Positions 43,399 through 53,985 of a stretch of 64,000 bases of DNA are shown in pieces. The DNA comes from Eukaryota sp. TZLM1-RC (Eukaryota > Metamonada: BaSk clade): positions 992,001-1,056,000 of the forward strand of contig JAUPSS010000005.1 in assembly GCA_040285825.1 (NCBI GenBank). The letters are read 5' to 3'. Each line of letters begins with the position of its first letter. Within the stretch, counting starts at the first letter, position 1. The translations under genes and the position numbers were made by a program. The notes under the pieces are model-generated. The model did not search any database, was not told the DNA's origin, and saw only the letters and a list, made by a program, of their open reading frames with translations.

Positions 43399-43640
43399 CT
43401 TGAATGCTTGTAGGACTACATTAGTGCCACAATTCAGAAGACAAACTTGACACTAGATTGAGGATTGTGGGAAATATTCAGATACATTTTTCCCTTGATA
43501 ATAACCATCCTATTGAATTATGCCTATTGTATAACTTTTATCGAACAAATGTAAGTCAGTGCTTTTTACTAAACATGAAGAGTAAATATGGTATTCGAGA
43601 ACAATGCATATGTCCCCGGGTCATTTTTACACCTCGTTGA

Positions 43641-44108
43641 ACCTACCAAAAACCTTATGTAAACTTTTTTCAACACCTGGATGATCCTCTGCACACACAG
43701 TGTTTATTATCGAGAAAATTGATAACATCTCATCAATACAATACTAATTACTAATATATATCGGTTCTCACTAAAGTAAAATCTTCATCATGAAAAGGTT
43801 GTTTTCTACGGCTTCCACATGGAGAGAAGTTGCTTCAAGGTTCAAAGAGTTATTGGCCAATGACAAACATAGATTACCGTTTTAAAATATAAACAAAAAT
43901 GCAAAAGATTACGCTGTGAGTAAAACCTATCAAAATAATGGAATTTTCCACAAAGAACACAATAAATTGTTTTGTAATAGACAAATGAAGTTTAACTGCC
44001 AAAAATATTTATTTACATTTGAGTTAAACAAATAACAAAAAGATAATTAACAATTTAAAATTACATCTTAGAAAAATAAAAATAAATAATAGATAACAAA
44101 TCAATTGA
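43641..44108. other. Intergenic 3' flank of the kinase gene
   Basis: AT-rich, no gene seen. Confidence 0.5.
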
Positions 44109-46094
44109 TTACATTTGCAAACGAATCCGATAATTACATCTTTGTTTTAGTTTCCTCTTCGTTGATTCAGATAATGTGTTCCCAGAAAGCCACAACTCAA
44201 TCCCTACATTCACCATCATTGCTTGAGCCAAAGCTTCAGCACCTTGATCATCAATATTGTTATTTCGTAGATGAAGCTGCTTGATCCCGCTATTCATCTT
44301 TAAAGCTTCACTCATAACAATTGCTCCTTCATTACCACAATTGGTGATACCAAGGTCCAAAATAGCTAATGAATTATTAAACTCCAATGCATGTGCAAGG
44401 TATTGAATTCCTAAATCACCAATAGGGTTATTGAGTAATCCAAGCTTTCGTAAAGTAGAGTTAACTACCAAAGCATCAGCCAAAGCTTTACAACCATTTT
44501 GGGTGATTTTGTTGTGATAAAGGTAAAGTTCTTCTAATGAAGTGTTTGTCTTCAAAGCTTGAGCAAGTGCAAATGCTCCTTTATCGTCAATATTGTTGTT
44601 TTCTAGATTGAGTTCCTTGAAATGCTGATTACCATTGAGACAAGCAGCAATTGAAGCAACTTGACCTTGCGAAAGGTTTTGATCAACTAAATACACTCTA
44701 TGTTCCTGACTATTAATAGCTGTCTTGAGTCTTCTTGGAAGTATATTAAAATTGATATTGGAAAATAAACTTTCAAGCAATTCTAATTTTTCTCCATTTT
44801 CCCTATTTTTTTGGTTGAATTCATCAATTAATCCATTCTTTTCTTCATTTAATTTATCTAATTCTTGCTTTTGCTCTGCATTTGTTTGAATCGAATTTTG
44901 AAAATCACCTTTCAAATTGCGATATTTATGCCTCAATTGTGCAATGTCTTTTTTGAGTCGGTCAAGTTCAAGAACACCATCATTTAAATTAATCATTTTT
45001 GATTCAAAATTTTGAAGCTTTACATTTAAATCTCGATTTTCCACAATTAATTGCTCAATTTCTTGATTTTTTTCACTTTCAAGTTTGGTTTTATTTCTAT
45101 TTAAATCTTTAATTTTTTGATTGATTTGAATAAAACAGTCGTCCATTTTATTTATATATTCTTTTTGTTTTTGATTAGCCTCAAGTAATTCTTGATTTTT
45201 CCGCTCCAAGGTGGCAAGTTGTTGCTTTAACATAAAATTTTCATTATATTTATCTTGATCAACAGATGAATTTCCAAATTTTGGTTCAATCACCAAATTT
45301 TCACCAAATTCTAGTTCATTTTGCAATTTATTCAACACTTCCAAAATTTCTTCAATTGAAGGTCTTTGAATTGGATCATTTTCCAAACATTTAGTTATAA
45401 TATTTTGTAAACATTGGGGAGTTTCTTTTCTAAATGGCAAACTAACACCTCTTAGTTTTTCAAGTAAAATGCTGGTTTGAGTTGAATTTTCAAAAGCAAT
45501 TTGGTTTAGAAGTAATTCATAGAGAATTACTCCCAGCGAATAGACATCACTTGCTTGAACAGCGGCATGATCAAAAACCTCAACAGCAGCATACTTTGGA
45601 GTAAAGGGGTTCATGGTGGTTATAGTGGTAGTGTTGGAAATGATTTTGGAGGTTTCAAAATCAGATATTTTTGGTTGACCATTAACCAATAAAATGTTCT
45701 GAGGCTTTAGGTCCCTGTGGATGAAACCCTTAGCATGTAGATAAGCAATGGTAGAGGTGATAGTCTTGGCATGGAGGATAGTAATGGGAGTCAAGGGTGA
45801 AGGGACATTGAGGGAACCAGAAGCGCGTTCCATTACGATTCCAACCTTCTCACCAATGTAGGTGATGCCAAAAACTCTAATGATTCCAGGGTGGTTGAGG
45901 AATGAGAGGAGTCCGATTTCCTTCTTGAGTTTGATTAGATCGCCGTCGTTGAGAGAGACAAGTTTGACAGCAACATCATGAGAGAACCACTTTCCGGCAT
46001 AGACGGAGGCAAAACCACCATGTCCGATTAAACCGTGTTCAAGATCGATATCAAGTTCAGAAGCAGAGATCTCACAACAAGATTGTTGGAATTT
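44109..46094 (-). CDS. TKL-like protein kinase with coiled coil and leucine-rich repeats
   Basis: The main exon encodes 661 residues and has no ATG before the glycine loop, so a short upstream exon is required. Order: P-loop LIGHGGFASVYAGKW, DVAVKLV (lysine), a helix with LKKEIGLLSFL, HRDLKPQNILL, KISDFETSKI (the usual DFG is DFE), TPKYAAVEV (usual APE is AVE), SDVYSLGVILYELL and PIQRPSIEE. A coiled-coil stretch follows (about residues 270-440), then ribonuclease-inhibitor-type LRRs (LNLENNNIDDKGAFALAQAL, LYLYHNKITQNGCKALADAL, LHLRNNNIDDQGAEALAQAM). ATP-binding residues are present; loss of the DFG glycine may slow or abolish activity. Upstream in the same frame MDERKVPNCEMSCF (46163) is separated by GTTAAG...GTGTAG, a possible 27-nt intron; a 54-nt alternative also fits. 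Confidence 0.8.
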   Translation of the reverse strand, partial: KFQQSCCEISASELDIDLEHGLIGHGGFASVYAGKWFSHDVAVKLVSLNDGDLIKLKKEIGLLSFLNHPGIIRVFGITYIGEKVGIVMERASGSLNVPSPLTPITILHAKTITSTIAYLHAKGFIHRDLKPQNILLVNGQPKISDFETSKIISNTTTITTMNPFTPKYAAVEVFDHAAVQASDVYSLGVILYELLLNQIAFENSTQTSILLEKLRGVSLPFRKETPQCLQNIITKCLENDPIQRPSIEEILEVLNKLQNELEFGENLVIEPKFGNSSVDQDKYNENFMLKQQLATLERKNQELLEANQKQKEYINKMDDCFIQINQKIKDLNRNKTKLESEKNQEIEQLIVENRDLNVKLQNFESKMINLNDGVLELDRLKKDIAQLRHKYRNLKGDFQNSIQTNAEQKQELDKLNEEKNGLIDEFNQKNRENGEKLELLESLFSNINFNILPRRLKTAINSQEHRVYLVDQNLSQGQVASIAACLNGNQHFKELNLENNNIDDKGAFALAQALKTNTSLEELYLYHNKITQNGCKALADALVVNSTLRKLGLLNNPIGDLGIQYLAHALEFNNSLAILDLGITNCGNEGAIVMSEALKMNSGIKQLHLRNNNIDDQGAEALAQAMMVNVGIELWLSGNTLSESTKRKLKQRCNYRIRLQM

Positions 46095-46164
46095 CTACAC
46101 ACTTCCGATCAACATCTTAACAAAGCATGACATTTCACAGTTCGGCACTTTTCTCTCATCCATG

Positions 46165-47449
46165 GCCTGGGATTCTCAAAATCAAGAATACATTTACTGT
46201 GTTATAACAAGTTGAACATTTTGAAAATGTGTTTCTTTCAAATAAACATACTTTGTAACCATTTCTTTCAAAGTAATTTCTCCATCCAACTCCTCTATTT
46301 TATCGATGGTGCTTTAAATTCTTTGTCTTATTCCCATTGTCACCAAACATTAGGATAGTGTCTTATTGCTTCTATTGCTTTGCTGCCATTCTTTTTAATA
46401 ACTTAGTCTCTGTTTTCTGATGATGAACATACTTTTGCATTTTTTGAATGCATCATATCTTTAAACAGTAGTAATCAAATGTAAATGTCATGTTCTTCAG
46501 CTTGGAATCATTATAAGAATATAGAAAATCATAAATGGAAATTTTTGATTTTATGATTGTTTTGATAATAAAGCATCTGTTTCTTCCACGGTGATTCCAT
46601 TGTGTAAAATGTACTCTTTTCTTTTCAATTTTCTCAATTTTTGGTGGGGTGAAAGTGCTATAAGTGTGCTTAATCATGAATTGTAAATCTCCGAAATAGG
46701 TGTATTCAGTGGGATTGTGACGCTTAGGAAGGATCAGTGGTATGGTAGATAACGTAAGGAACACTTCGGGCGAAAATTGCCGTGAGAAATAGAAGTAAGA
46801 CAAGAAGTTTATGGAGAAAAGAAAAACAGCAATTCAATGAACCGACATGTGCCATCTCTTTCAGCATTGGGGTTTCTAGTTTTCAGCAGAATTAACAGTT
46901 TTTATTATTGGTGTCCCCCAAAAATGGCAACGACAATTCATTTTTATGTGACAAGTTTCCAATTATTACAACACCTGGGATTCCGATTTGAGTCGAGTTG
47001 AATCAACTCGAGTTTTTTCCACATCTTCATTATGGCTCTCAAATAATATGTTAACTGAAATAAAAATTATACTTTTCTAAAAAATCTGACATTGTGTGGT
47101 TAGACATAACACAATATGTGTTAAATGTCACTGGCTCTCATAAATTCTATCAATTATGAAGTTTATACTAGACATATTGTCCACAGTTCGTCAATTCAAA
47201 AAAATAAAATAAAATCTACTCACCTAACTGCAATGTAACTGTCAGTCATAGCGTGCTGTTGTTTATACCGAGATTTTTAGCATCAAATATGTCTTGTATC
47301 ATTTTTGTATCGTGTAGCTTTTACTTTCCCACCTATTGAGAATGGTTGTAGATCCTCTTTTGACACAGTCAGGTATGTGTTTTGCACCGATGCAATCTTG
47401 TGTTAGTCTTAACACTATATTACAGTGTAGATAGACTTATCTATCAGAT
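46165..47449. other. Intergenic region, no confident gene
   Basis: Contains the presumed kinase promoter and one unrecognised minus-strand ORF (46453-46803, 116 aa, Phe/Tyr/Lys-rich, ends FTFDYYCLKI). No transposon or RNA gene seen. Confidence 0.4.
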
Positions 47450-47585
47450 TTTATGTTATTAGTTTGAATACTGATTTTTCATGGATACTTCACTAGCGAT
47501 GGTATTGAAATTCACTGCAACTCATTTATTTCTGTATTATGTATCTCTCTTTAAATACATATGTCTAGCCCTAGCCCTCAGGCAT

Positions 47586-47597
47586 CAATAATTATTG
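47586..47597. other. LTR-boundary palindrome CAATAATTATTG (F)
   Basis: Perfect 12-bp palindrome. An ATG at 47561, upstream of it, opens MSSPSPQASIIIGR then TAA, and the next codon is the ATG of the gag ORF in the same frame. Confidence 0.85.
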
Positions 47598-47605
47598 GCC
47601 GCTAA

Positions 47606-48032
47606 ATGGCTAACAACCAACAGGCTTCTCTTGATACAGCCTCACCTTCTGTCGAAGAAACCAACCCCAATCACAGTTGTAGTGATCCTTCCCATTTCAC
47701 CACCAATCCTCAGGATAAAGAAGGAAACCCTCACACTCTTTCCAAGGATTTTCCTTCTCCCAAAGAAGCCAACAGATACATTTCAAAAGAGGGGTCTATC
47801 TCTACGGCGTCTGAGGAGTCGCAAAGATTTTTCTGGTAAGGGTAGTCTTTCCTCTGCTTCAGGAACGTTCTCCAAGGAACCTATTATCCCTAAATCCAGG
47901 AAGAAGCAATACTCATGCGAACAAGTCCCTAAGCATTTGGAAGAATGGAACCTTTTGGACTTAGTCGCCTTGAAGGAAGAACCTGCAAGTAGCTCCCCTA
48001 AGGATCCGTTTCATTCGGATGTTTCTAAATGA
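47606..48032 (+). pseudogene. Family F gag remnant
   Basis: MANNQQASLDTASPSVEE..., a Ser/Pro/Thr-rich gag-like N-terminus, open to 47839, then continued in another frame (KDFSGKGSLSSASGTFSKEP...DPFHSDVSK) to 48032. The TAA just before the ATG (47603-47605) is in frame with an ORF starting in the LTR at 47561, so the original start was probably there. Confidence 0.5.
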
Positions 48033-48544
48033 GGCTCCTCCTCAAATACCTTCAGCTGAAGAGGACGGAGATAATTTTTAGTTCTTGTTGATGACATAAC
48101 CATACAACCCCACTACACATGCAAACCCGGATTGTCTTATTAATTTTTATCCACTCCGCTTGAATAGAGCATCAGCTGTTGAACCAAATCCAGGCCAAGT
48201 TTTTGCCGCTCGCAGTGCTTACGGTTAGAAGCTATCTAGAATATGGAACTCGTTAAATAACCCTTCTTCTCTGAGAAGTCTCCCAAACGATCCGGAAAGC
48301 ACTCCCGTACCTTCTCGTCCCGAGAAAGTGACCGTTCATGAAGAGTTCTTGTTTCTTCTGCAGGATTCTTTCCAATTCCCAAACCAATAGGTCCACGATG
48401 CAGAAACAGCCTTACGCTTTACTTGTCATCCTAACAAAATCATGAATCGAGAGCCACCTCAAACGCAAAAACACTAACGATATTCACAGATTACAGAAAC
48501 CTGTCTTACCTGGTGGCAGCTCCATCGTCACACGTTGGTTACTG

Positions 48545-49564
48545 ATACTCAGTGAGTGTGATTTCGAGTTGGTACATATTTCGGGGAAGGACAACTACTG
48601 GGCTGACATGCTATTCAGACAGGTCCCATCGACCAATTTTGTACACATCAACACGATCAACACATGCAACATTCATCCTTCAACGAGCGAAATCACCAAT
48701 GAAACACTTCACCCAATCTACTATATCAGTAAATACAGTCCATCAGACAATTCACCTTTTCGAGACTCGGACGACCTAAAGGAAGCTCACAAATTCCTCA
48801 TTTTAAAAGAGAAGTGTTCACCTGCAATAGTCATGTTCGATCCATGGTTGCGAATAACCCGTTCAGAGCAAAAACAAGCTCTTTGCAGCTCATGAACGTT
48901 CATTTAATAACTGTTTCGTCAATCACCTTGACCTGTACGTCAACGAACCAGTCATGATAGTCATTTCATCATCAGTAATCAACGACATGCTTCTGATCAT
49001 ACATGGTTATGTATCAGGCGGTCATCTCGGTATGTATGAGAGTTTACGCAGGCTAGTCTCTAGCGACTACTACTGGCCTAGTATGAAAGATGATATGAAG
49101 AACCATGTACGTTCTTGTCCATCATGTCAGAAAACGGCCCATGTCTCCAAACCTAACACCCCATCTACCGAATCTCTGTGGGCTGACATATTCTTCGCCA
49201 ACTTGAATGTGGATACAATTGGTCCTCTTCCTCCAGATCAAGAGGCCAACAAATACATCTTGGTTATCATGGACAGTTTCACTCGGTTCACAATCCCCGT
49301 AACTCTCACAGAATCAAATGCAAGGCTAACGGCCGACGCGTTGATTTGGAGTGCAGTCTTTGGTATACACTTCAGCAATCACATTGATAACGGTCCTGAA
49401 TTCGCCAATAACGTGTTTAAATGACTGTGTGAATTCTTGTCAATCGACGTGACGAACAGCATTTCAAATTTCAGTTACAAATGGCCTATTTGACGTCATA
49501 GAGTCATCTTACAAAATTTCAGGAAGCTCCTTATTGATTTCTACGCCTATGAAAACTGGTACTT
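48545..49564 (+). pseudogene. Family F RNase H end and integrase remnant
   Basis: LVHISGKDNYWADMLFRQ (RNase H end), then FDPWLRITRSEQKQAL, and the integrase zinc head IHGYVSGGHLGMYESLRRL...CPSCQKTAH with NVDTIGPLPPDQEANKYILV (first Asp) and HIDNGPEFANNVF (second Asp, with HSDNG changed to HIDNG). Stops at 48894 and 49422; truncated before the catalytic Glu is clear. Confidence 0.75.
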
Positions 49565-49577
49565 TTTTCAGGGATCA

Positions 49578-50690
49578 CTAGCATCTTTTAAAGGGTTTTA
49601 GTGTTGCCACAATTGTTTTTAATCGCTGTTCGAGGGGTATTGCGTCGTTGGGGTTATTGGAAAGGTCAGTCCAGATTGCACCACCTACACCAACGTCGGA
49701 GGCATCGGTGGTGATCACAATCTGCTGGTTGTCCTCAGGTAGAGTTAGGGGTACGGCGTTCTTAATTGCTGTTTTTATTTGCTGAATATTGCGCTCTTCC
49801 ACTGGTGAAATTTTGAAATTCTGTCCTTTTTGGAGCAATTTGTATAAGGGAACAGATAGAGAAGCATGATTGGGAATAAAATCTCTTACGTAGTTTGCAG
49901 ATCCCAGAAAAGCACGTAACTGTTTTTGGGATTTGGGAAAAGGGAGTGAAGTAATAGCTGATGCTCTAGAAGGGGAGATATGTCGTTTGCCATCACGAAA
50001 GTCGCTTCCAAGTATGGTAATTGAGTGAGAGTCGTCGGAGATTACAGTCTTGGGACCAGAAAGCCGAGCCCTAATATTCCGAACCCTGGCAAGGGTGCGG
50101 TCTAGGTTGGTCAACAAATCTTCAAAAGTTCCAGCTAACACGATGAGATCATCAATATAAATGTCAGAGTAGGGGGTCTTGAACACTGCGTTCATTCGAT
50201 CCTGGAAGTATCCAGGCACGTTTTTCAAACCGAATGCAGCCCGTGAATACTGAATGGCCATTCCAGGTATCCCAATGGTGGTTTTTGCTTGATCTTTTTT
50301 GGCAATGTTCAGCTGATGGAAAGCACGCTTCAGATCAAACGTGGCAATGAACTTGGCTTTGCTGATCTTGGCGAATATGTGTTCGGCACGAGGTATGACA
50401 GCTTCAAAAGTCTTACTCAGTTCATTGACCTTGGTATAGTCTCCACAAAGCTTTGGTCCACGGTGTTCATATTCTTTGTGTACGATGGGGCTCATGTATT
50501 CCGAATCTAGTGAAACTTCTTTAGCCACTCTTAATTCGATGAATTCATTCATAAGTTCCTTGGCGATAGCAAGGCGTCGAGGGTTGAGGCTTCTTGGGTT
50601 AAGTTTAACACATTTTGATTCGTCATCAAAAGACATTTCCATTGATGGTACATCTAAACCATCGGGATGAGGTCTAGGGTTGAAGACATC
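49578..50690 (-). CDS. Family G reverse transcriptase, truncated in RNase H
   Basis: RT blocks: SEYMSPIVHKEYEHRGPKLC, ATFDLKRAFHQL, YSRAAFGLKNVPGYFQ and YIDDLIVLAG, then thumb FLGSANYVRDFIPNH and RNase H start TTDASDVGVGGAIW. Open frame of 354 codons from the ATG at 50642, with coding text extending upstream to about 50690 (VKDVIIKFNDVFNPRPHPDG). It ends where the element is truncated. Catalytic aspartates present. Confidence 0.82.
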   Translation of the reverse strand, partial: DVFNPRPHPDGLDVPSMEMSFDDESKCVKLNPRSLNPRRLAIAKELMNEFIELRVAKEVSLDSEYMSPIVHKEYEHRGPKLCGDYTKVNELSKTFEAVIPRAEHIFAKISKAKFIATFDLKRAFHQLNIAKKDQAKTTIGIPGMAIQYSRAAFGLKNVPGYFQDRMNAVFKTPYSDIYIDDLIVLAGTFEDLLTNLDRTLARVRNIRARLSGPKTVISDDSHSITILGSDFRDGKRHISPSRASAITSLPFPKSQKQLRAFLGSANYVRDFIPNHASLSVPLYKLLQKGQNFKISPVEERNIQQIKTAIKNAVPLTLPEDNQQIVITTDASDVGVGGAIWTDLSNNPNDAIPLEQRLKTIVATLKPFKRC

Positions 50691-50698
50691 ATTGAATT

Positions 50699-51406
50699 TT
50701 ATAATGACGTCTTTGACAGCAGGTGCGTGTCTATTATCAGATAGTTGATAGCAAATTTCGGTGGTGTAAATTGGGTCGTTGTGAGCATTCTTGGGTGCAT
50801 TTTTTTTAAGTCCTTTCGTGAAGTATTACTGACAAATGGTCTTCTCATGGTTGGCTTGTAACTCTCAAATCTTTCGAAGGCTGCACATTCGTCGACCGTC
50901 TCTTGTACCAGTGATAGAAAGTCATTGATGGTGCCGGCTCTGATTCGACTGGCAAAATCTTTGGCGATGGACTTTGGTCTAATCTGTTCGGCAAACTTGA
51001 GTAGCCACCATTGTTCATCCAGGTTTAAGTGAGAAGCTCGTTTCCTAAGCTTCTGAAACTCCATCCCGAAAGTGAGGTAGCGGGCTTCGGTGTCTTTCTC
51101 GGCGTTGTTGGGTGCAAGTTCGGTCAGGGCGGCTTGTAATGATCGAAATGATCGAAATGGGAGGCGAGTTTCAAAAAAACTTTCTAGTTCGGCATCAGCG
51201 TCTGCTTTCTCAGCAAGTTCATTATCTGGGTTGGCATCTGGTTTATGGAGATAGATCCCCTCTAGTATGGAAGAAGGGATTCCATCACAAAGTTTCCAGC
51301 CTGGCATTGTCTTCTTGGCCATTTCTATAGCGTCTTGATAGGTCAATAGTGCCTTGACACTAAGGTTAGTGAGGATTGGCATGACAGTGTTCGGGGGTTG
51401 GGCCAT
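50699..51406 (-). CDS. Family G Gag (truncated)
   Basis: MAQPPNTVMPILTNLSVKALLTYQ. A Ty3-type gag domain is visible: FRSLQAALTELAPNN, ARYLTFGMEFQKLRKRA, EQWWLLKFAEQIRPKSIAKDF and TINDFLSLVQETVDECAAFERF. The end (INYLIIDTHLLSKTSL) is where it is joined to the RT-proximal region in another frame. It starts at the first ATG after the palindrome. Confidence 0.72.
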   Translation of the reverse strand: MAQPPNTVMPILTNLSVKALLTYQDAIEMAKKTMPGWKLCDGIPSSILEGIYLHKPDANPDNELAEKADADAELESFFETRLPFRSFRSLQAALTELAPNNAEKDTEARYLTFGMEFQKLRKRASHLNLDEQWWLLKFAEQIRPKSIAKDFASRIRAGTINDFLSLVQETVDECAAFERFESYKPTMRRPFVSNTSRKDLKKMHPRMLTTTQFTPPKFAINYLIIDTHLLSKTSL

Positions 51407-51428
51407 GATTCTGGGGTACTAAATGCTT

Positions 51429-51440
51429 CAGTGATCACTG
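51429..51440. other. LTR-boundary palindrome CAGTGATCACTG (G, inferred)
   Basis: Perfect 12-bp palindrome with octamer GTGATCAC, 34 bp before the gag ATG. Assigned to the LTR boundary by analogy because no second LTR is available. Confidence 0.6.
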
Positions 51441-51586
51441 TTTCTAGTTCACGTGAAAAGAGGATAAGATACTTTATTATACTAGCACCTAACATTTCAG
51501 TAAGTGCCACGTCATTATGAATTAAAACTAAATCTAGATTACATTTTGATCAAGAATTCAAGTTACAGACAATTCTTCTTAATTTA

Positions 51587-52640
51587 TTGGCCTCACCAAC
51601 TCCACACACTCAAGATGTCATCTGTCTCCACTTGATTGACCTGTTGGATGAGTACAAATTAACAGAAAAGTTATTGGGTGTAACCACTGATAATGGAGAG
51701 AACGTTGTTGCTGCAGTCAAAATGCTCGCTTCAAGCCTGAGACTGAAAAATATCATGACTGAGGCACGAAAATGTGTCGCGCACATTCTTAACCTTGTTT
51801 TAAAAGCGGGACAGGAGGTTATTTGTGAAACCGAAGAAGAAATTATTGTGATCAGACCAAATGCTGATATGGTAACAAAGGTAGGAACATTTGTACGAAA
51901 GTTGCATCAGTCATCTCACTTAAGTCAAGGATTTATGGTCAAGTAATCGGTACTGCAAGGTACTCATTGTCAGGAACTGGTACCAATGGATGTATCCACT
52001 CGCTGGAATTTGTTTTGCTTGATGATCCAGCGTAATTGGAAACTTATCAATGTCGTAGACGTTGTGCTTCACGAAGTCTTAATTCCTTGGCTGAAGCTGA
52101 ATGAAAAATACTGTGCTGTTATTTGTAATCTAATTCCCTTTTTATATCCATTTTATCAGGTGAGCACAAAGCTGGCAGGATTTAAATAGATCCCAGAATC
52201 AAAACAGCTCTTTCTAATCCTGAGGTTGATAGAAAAGTGTTCTGTGAAAAGTTACTCGAATGTATAAAGTCTCAAAAAGTAGATCTATCAACAGAAAAAA
52301 AAGCTCATCAACATGACCTGTTTGTTGCCACATCATTTGTGAAAAAACCAAGAGTGGTTGATCTTTGTGAAAAAGAGTTAACCACTCATCTTTGAGAAAG
52401 TGTTGTACCTCAAAACATTGGCCCTCTTGATTATTGGTAGTGCAACGCTTCTCGTTATTCAGTTTTGTGTCGATTAGCTCAAGTTACGCTCTTACTGCAG
52501 GCCACATCTGTTGCGTGTGAACAAGTGTTCTCATCGGCTGGAAGGATAGCAAAGGAATATTGTGAATCGTTGTGATAGTTCTGACAATAATTTGGAAGCT
52601 TTAGTATGTTTGAAGAATCGGCCAAGAGTCTTCTACCGTA
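51587..52640 (+). pseudogene. hAT-superfamily transposase pseudogene
   Basis: Reads LTEKLLGVTTDNGENVVAAV (DNG with catalytic Asp), CVAHILNLVLKAGQ, MDVSTRWNLFCLMIQR (RW block) and LNEKYCAVICNLIPFLYPF. After many stops comes the C-terminal dimerisation signature ATSVACEQVFSSAGRIAKEY...NNLEALVCLKNR. Open parts are 51587-51946 and 51986-52189; the rest is interrupted. hAT enzymes are cut-and-paste transposases with 8-bp TSDs. Confidence 0.85.
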
Positions 52641-52719
52641 AATAGCATTGGTAATGGTTGTTTTATTTTAAATGTATTTTATAAAATTTCTATAGAAAAT
52701 CATTGTCTATAATACATGT

Positions 52720-52862
52720 TTTTTATTTAAACCAAATTTGAACCTAAACCTGACATTGGAAAACCTAACTGAACGTAAACTCAGTATGTCGAAACTAAAC
52801 TGAACCTTAACATATTTTCAGTCAAACCAAACCTGAACCCAAACAGGGTTTGGGGGTTTGAA
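52720..52862. repeat. hAT-type subterminal repeats
   Basis: Degenerate repeats of AACCTAAACCTGA / AACCAAACCTGAACCC, typical of hAT subterminal regions (transposase-binding repeats). They lie just downstream of the hAT pseudogene and probably mark its 3' end. Confidence 0.5.
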
Positions 52863-52869
52863 ATTTTTC

Positions 52870-53041
52870 ACCAAAGTCTGTGACTTTGAAATCACAGTGT
52901 CATTCGAAAATCAGAGTTGTAAAAGTTAGTGATTACTGGGTTGCAGACAAAAACTACTCCCGTTCATACTCAAATCATAATCATGAGCGTGTGCAAGATG
53001 TATCTTTTGTTCCCCAATATAGGTGGGGATTTCCTGAAAAT
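52870..53041 (+). pseudogene. MULE transposase N-terminal FLYWCH-like segment
   Basis: Reads TLKSQCHSKIRVVKVSDYWV...SNHNHE, a C2H2-type FLYWCH/WRKY-like finger found at the N-terminus of MULE transposases. The coding text is interrupted at 53042 by an LTR and appears to resume near 53230. Confidence 0.55.
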
Positions 53042-53200
53042 TGTTGGCTCATAGCCATTAGTTGTTAGTTTATTAGTTTCATATCACGTGATGACACGTC
53101 ATTAGTGATTGAATTAGCTTTTTGTCATTAATTCCTTGTATTATTCACACCCTTCTCATATAATCCCCTATTCTGTTTAGTTTATGATGAATAGTTCACC
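53042..53200 (+). repeat. Family D-related solo LTR
   Basis: Starts TGTTGGCTCATAGCCATTAG (D LTR: TGTAGGCTCATAGCC) and contains ATCACGTGATGACACGTCAT as in D2, then TATTCACACC and ATAATCCCC like the D1 LTR 3' half. The right end and TSD are uncertain. Confidence 0.6.
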
Positions 53201-53210
53201 TCTTTGATAT

Positions 53211-53830
53211 TTGATCAATAGTTTGAATAATGATTTTTTTTCTAGAAATGCTTCTTATTCGACAATTGGTACTGTTGCCTCCATTATTGACTTTCACTTT
53301 ATCCCAGACGATCAAGACATAATTGATCTGGAAAACAACGCTTCAGTAGCTATCTTCTTGTGCCATCGCCAATTTCTTCAGCTTACAAAGCGTTACCCCA
53401 CGGCGTTCATAATGAATGCTACCTGTAACACAATAATTTCAATAATTGGAATCACTGGTACTAAGAAAAACTTTTGTTCAGCTGTTAGTTTTTTGATAAG
53501 GGAGCGCACAGACTACTACTATTTTGCTTCTTCAACTTTTTCAAAACAATTTGCAGTAAGCCCTAATGCGATCGTTACAGACCGTCAATTGGCATTGATG
53601 AATTCCATCAAAATTGTTTTATTACACAATCTGAACAATTTATGCTTATTACATTTTAACCGTAACATTGAGGTATACAAAGGTGTTCAAAGGGATTACT
53701 TGAGGAAATTTTTTTTGAAAAGATTGGCAAATAATGGTCAACAGCAGGTCACATCAAGAATACAAAGATGCTCGCGAGTTTTTGGCAATGAGATATTTTA
53801 TCCCTGAAAATGAGGAACCTACAGCAAATC
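53211..53830 (+). pseudogene. MULE transposase core pseudogene
   Basis: Reads FLCHRQFLQLTKRYPTAFIM, NATCNT (where MULE enzymes normally have D-ATYKT, so the first catalytic Asp is Asn), ISIIGITGTKKNFCSAVSFL, NAIVTDRQLALMNSI (second Asp) and LCLLHFNRNIEV. Frame shifts near 53760 (then EYKDAREFLAMRYFIPENEEP) and stops end it. The FLYWCH segment upstream and the SWIM fragment at 59533 belong to the same type of element. Confidence 0.75.
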
Positions 53831-53889
53831 AATAATTGTTTGAAGTTGTCAATTGAATCAAAGGTTGGTTGCGATACTATCAGGGCTTG

Positions 53890-53985
53890 TCAAAATCGAA
53901 TCGTCGATTCGATTATCGGACGATTGATGCATCGCAATGTCGAATCGCTAGCGGATGATAAATCGACGATTAATCCTCGATTATT
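53890..53985. repeat. ATCG-rich inverted-repeat patch
   Basis: Repeated CGATTCGATTATCGG / ATCGACGATTAATC-like words in both orientations; looks like the end of a small DNA transposon (MITE). Confidence 0.4.

Larger units (their letters stand above)
47450..49564 (+). mobile_element. Gypsy family F, truncated
   Basis: The LTR 3' end is recognisable by GGCATCA at 47587 and the boundary palindrome; the LTR start is uncertain (TGTTATTAG at about 47454 is a candidate). After a damaged gag (47606-48032) the element is scrambled to about 48540, then reads the end of RNase H and integrase before stopping at ENWYFF (49564) against family G on the opposite strand. No 3' LTR. Confidence 0.72.
49565..51494 (-). 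mobile_element. Gypsy family G: LTR end, gag, partial RT
   Basis: Minus strand from about 51494 (TGTTAGGTGC, possible LTR start; the real start may be up to 45 bp further) through gag and RT, cut at 49565 against F. The region between gag and RT lacks a CCHC knuckle and protease, so it has an internal deletion. Confidence 0.75.
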
